This document shows positions 7,921-9,303 of a DNA stretch of 9,303 bases, one piece after another. Source of the stretch: Amoebophilaceae bacterium UBA1467 (GTDB lineage Bacteria; Bacteroidota; Bacteroidia; Cytophagales; Amoebophilaceae). The notes below the pieces were generated by a model. The model was not told the DNA's origin. It saw nothing but the letters and a program-made list of their open reading frames with translations, and made no database searches. The DNA is taken from contig DCSL01000053.1 of the NCBI GenBank assembly GCA_002325615.1, positions 807-10,109 of the forward strand, given 5' to 3'. Both the position numbers and the translations under genes were made by a program. The stretch's first letter is position 1; every line of letters begins with the position of its first letter.

Positions 7921-7957
7921 ACAACTATTCTGTAATGGTCTCATTACAGCACGTTGT
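7921..7957. repeat. Strong hairpin in the spacer downstream of cdaA
   Basis: CTGTAATG (7930-7937) and CATTACAG (7942-7949) form a perfect 8-base-pair stem around a four-base loop (GTCT on the plus strand). An outer five-base-pair stem, ACAAC (7921-7925) with GTTGT (7953-7957), is separated from it by unpaired TATT and CAC. It lies about 60-100 bases beyond the cdaA stop and beyond the end of the IS remnant, in a 250-base spacer (7768-8017) with no recognised gene. In the cdaA direction there is no U-tract after it. It could be a terminator or 3'-end stabiliser for cdaA mRNA, or a leftover mobile-element structure. Confidence 0.5.
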
Positions 7958-8017
7958 GAAAAAAGCCCTAGGTTGATATTCTCTTGTAGTCCCATTCTGC
8001 CTGCATACCAGCACAAG

Positions 8018-8824
8018 TTAAGGCTTTCGTTTACCCTGTAGGTAGTCATTGATAACTGCTCTGGTTTCTTGGATAGAAAGATTGCTTTCGAGGGTCCCGT
8101 TTCTTGCTACGGAGATTTGGCCTGTTTCCTCCGAGACTACCAGAACCAATGTATCTGTTACCTCTGTCATGCCAATGGCAGCCCGGTGTCTTAACCCGAA
8201 CTGTGGGGGCAAATCTTGGCGCTCTGTGACTGGCAAAATACTCCTGGCTGCTATAATCTTATTATTGTAGATAATCACGCCTCCATCGTGTAATGGACTT
8301 TGGTGGTTAAAAATAGCCAAGAGAAGACGCTTGGAGACTGCTGCATCGATGAGATCTCCAGATTCCTTGTAAAACTTAAGATCATCTTCGTTAGAAAGAA
8401 CAATAAGTGCCCCCGTGTTACTCCCTGCCAAAGCTTTGGCAGCTTCTACGATGGGTGTAACATCTACCCCTATCTTGTTAGCCTTTTTATTGCCAAGAAG
8501 ACGGCCTATCAGTGCGCTACCACTCAAGGCAGTGGTACCACCAATCCAAAAAAGAAACCTTCTGATCTCCTGCTGAAAAAGAATAATGGCTGCCAGAACG
8601 CCCACCTCCATAAACTTCCCTAAAATAGCTGTCAGAAGCTCCATGCCAGCCGATCTGACGATAAGGTAGGTGAGAGACAATAGCAAGAAGCCTATAAAAA
8701 TCTTAACAGCTGTGCTCCCCTCGATCAGTTTATAAACCCGATATAGCAGCAAGCCAACTAGGAATATGTCAATAATCTCACCTAGTCCGACATCGAGAAA
8801 ACCTATGCTAAATAAGGGGGTCAA
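8018..8824 (-). CDS. cdaA: Membrane-bound diadenylate cyclase CdaA (DacA)
   Basis: The enzyme joins two ATP molecules into the second messenger cyclic di-AMP, which controls potassium and osmotic balance and envelope homeostasis in other bacteria. The 268-residue protein has the CdaA layout: three membrane helices (about 14-32, 39-57, 67-84), a linker, then the cytosolic DAC domain from about 115. Domain motifs are SPLHDGG at 176-182, in the place of the usual DGA catalytic motif; LRHRAAIGMTEVTD at 211-224, the ATP-binding RHR motif; and SEETGQISVARNG at 231-243. The Asp and the RHR are intact, but the third residue of DGA is Gly (codon GGC). The start is TTG at 8824: an in-frame TAA lies three codons upstream, and the N-terminus matches the family (IGFLDVG, then YKLIEGS). 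In many Bacteroidota folP precedes this gene; here no gene is recognised for the next 390 bases. Confidence 0.93.
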   Translation of the reverse strand: MTPLFSIGFLDVGLGEIIDIFLVGLLLYRVYKLIEGSTAVKIFIGFLLLSLTYLIVRSAGMELLTAILGKFMEVGVLAAIILFQQEIRRFLFWIGGTTALSGSALIGRLLGNKKANKIGVDVTPIVEAAKALAGSNTGALIVLSNEDDLKFYKESGDLIDAAVSKRLLLAIFNHQSPLHDGGVIIYNNKIIAARSILPVTERQDLPPQFGLRHRAAIGMTEVTDTLVLVVSEETGQISVARNGTLESNLSIQETRAVINDYLQGKRKP

Positions 8825-9162
8825 TCCAAGTTACAGTTAAGGGGTCAACTAGTACAACGGCTTTAAGTGTACGGCATCTACCAAGAGAGTGCCATGAATG
8901 CTTTTTTCCCAACTACAACTTAATCGAACACTGTTTTTCTTTTTTCAAAACCCTTGCAATCTAAGGCTATACACAATACCGGCGTAGAAAGGCTATAGTA
9001 GACCCGCAAAGTAACTTAAATAGTCGAGAACCCCATTATTTTTGATACTATGCCCAAGCAGCCAACCCTTGCCTCGTTCACAAACTTCTGGTTCCTAAAT
9101 GGTAGGCCATCTGGCAACAATACGCTGGCTGTAGCTGCGATTTGAGTTTACTTAAGCATTCT
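8825..9162. other. 338-base stretch with no recognised gene
   Basis: I read all frames on both strands here and found no protein-family motif and no tRNA-like or rRNA-like segment. The cdaA promoter should lie here, but I found no convincing TAnnTTTG box with a matching -33 element. A 31-codon plus-strand frame from ATG 9051 has no recognisable features. The composition is that of ordinary intergenic or long-decayed DNA. Confidence 0.6.
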
Positions 9163-9178
9163 GAGACTGTTTCGAAAC
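9163..9178. mobile_element. Possible insertion-sequence terminal repeat
   Basis: GAGACTGTTTCGAAAC resembles the GAGnCTGTnnCnAAA-type terminal inverted repeats of several DDE insertion sequences. Its last ten bases (9169-9178) are a perfect palindrome. About 40 bases further right, the tail of a minus-strand reading frame stops at 9219, the spacing expected between a transposase stop and an IS end. The other end of any such element lies outside the window, so neither an inverted partner nor a target duplication can be checked. Confidence 0.25.
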
Positions 9179-9218
9179 TAGGGTATCTATCCGATTTAAG
9201 GTAAATCAAGGGTAATTT

Positions 9219-9303
9219 TCAAGAATTTTGCAATAGTTTCGTTCCTTCTGTTGCACTGGATTTCTGCACAGCTTGGTACATTTCCTGCGAAGACTGTTGC
9301 CAA
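9219..9303 (-). CDS. Possible C-terminal end of an unidentified protein, cut by the window edge
   Basis: A minus-strand frame enters from the right edge and stops at TGA 9221-9219 after 27 codons. The residues are hydrophilic and helix-like (QQSSQEMYQAVQKSSA, then EGTKLLQNS), which reads as a plausible protein tail. I do not recognise the family. Its position near the IS-end-like sequence at 9163 suggests a transposase tail. Another minus-strand frame is also open here, so this may be chance. Confidence 0.2.
   Translation of the reverse strand, partial: WQQSSQEMYQAVQKSSATEGTKLLQNS

Noticed and set aside
7759..8049. 96-codon minus-strand frame overlapping the end of cdaA
   Set aside because: It starts inside cdaA out of frame and ends in the IS remnant. 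It has odd composition (many Cys, Trp, His) and no family-like motif, so it is best explained as chance openness.
7768..9303. tRNA or other structured RNA genes in the spacers
   Set aside because: I looked for T-loop-like GGTTCGAATCC segments and cloverleaf pairing in all intergenic stretches and found none.
1..9303. CRISPR array, defence island or phage module
   Set aside because: There are no regularly spaced repeats, no nuclease, methylase or toxin motifs, and no phage structural or integrase sequences in any frame.

Overview
This window looks like chromosome from a Bacteroidota bacterium with a decaying, transposon-scarred genome, most likely a host-associated or obligately intracellular lineage such as Amoebophilus/Cardinium relatives. 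That placement is inferred from recognised protein families, not from a marker gene. The clues are a MHS/ProP-type MFS transporter of the kind common in these symbionts, a Bacteroidota-style tatA-gatA pair, a CdaA with the GLRHR form of its motif, a separately encoded pyruvate dehydrogenase E1 beta, promoter-like TAnnTTTG boxes in place of clear Shine-Dalgarno sites, frequent TTG starts, and several pseudogenes.

Layout. Positions 22 to about 930 (minus strand) hold an AT-rich, headless and multiply broken MFS transporter gene. It is joined at about 920-935 to the 3' end of a broken NamZ/DUF1343 lipoprotein gene (to 2004, minus), which has lost its last few dozen codons and carries a frameshift near 1353-1371. 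The intact genes follow. A LolC/E-FtsX type ABC permease (2084-3301, plus) diverges from namZ. A tightly coupled tatA-gatA pair (5027 down to 3401, minus) encodes a Tat translocase subunit and the amidase subunit of the Asp/Glu-tRNA amidotransferase. A small two-helix YcxB-like membrane protein lies at 5280-5750 (plus), and pdhB at 5922-6899 (minus). A degraded IS5-type transposase lies at 7049-7767 (plus). It is followed by a spacer with a strong hairpin and then by cdaA, the membrane diadenylate cyclase (8018-8824, minus). The last 480 bases hold no recognised gene, but near the right edge there is a possible IS end with the tail of an unidentified reading frame.

How the parts relate. The intact genes serve core functions: protein export, tRNA-dependent amidation, acetyl-CoA formation, c-di-AMP signalling, and probably lipoprotein trafficking. 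The broken genes are for solute uptake and peptidoglycan-sugar recycling, functions that intracellular bacteria often lose or exchange. I did not find a convincing undescribed multi-gene system. The most interesting points are the two-gene deletion junction at about 925, the altered DGA motif of CdaA (DGG), the hairpin downstream of cdaA, and the candidate IS terminus near 9163.
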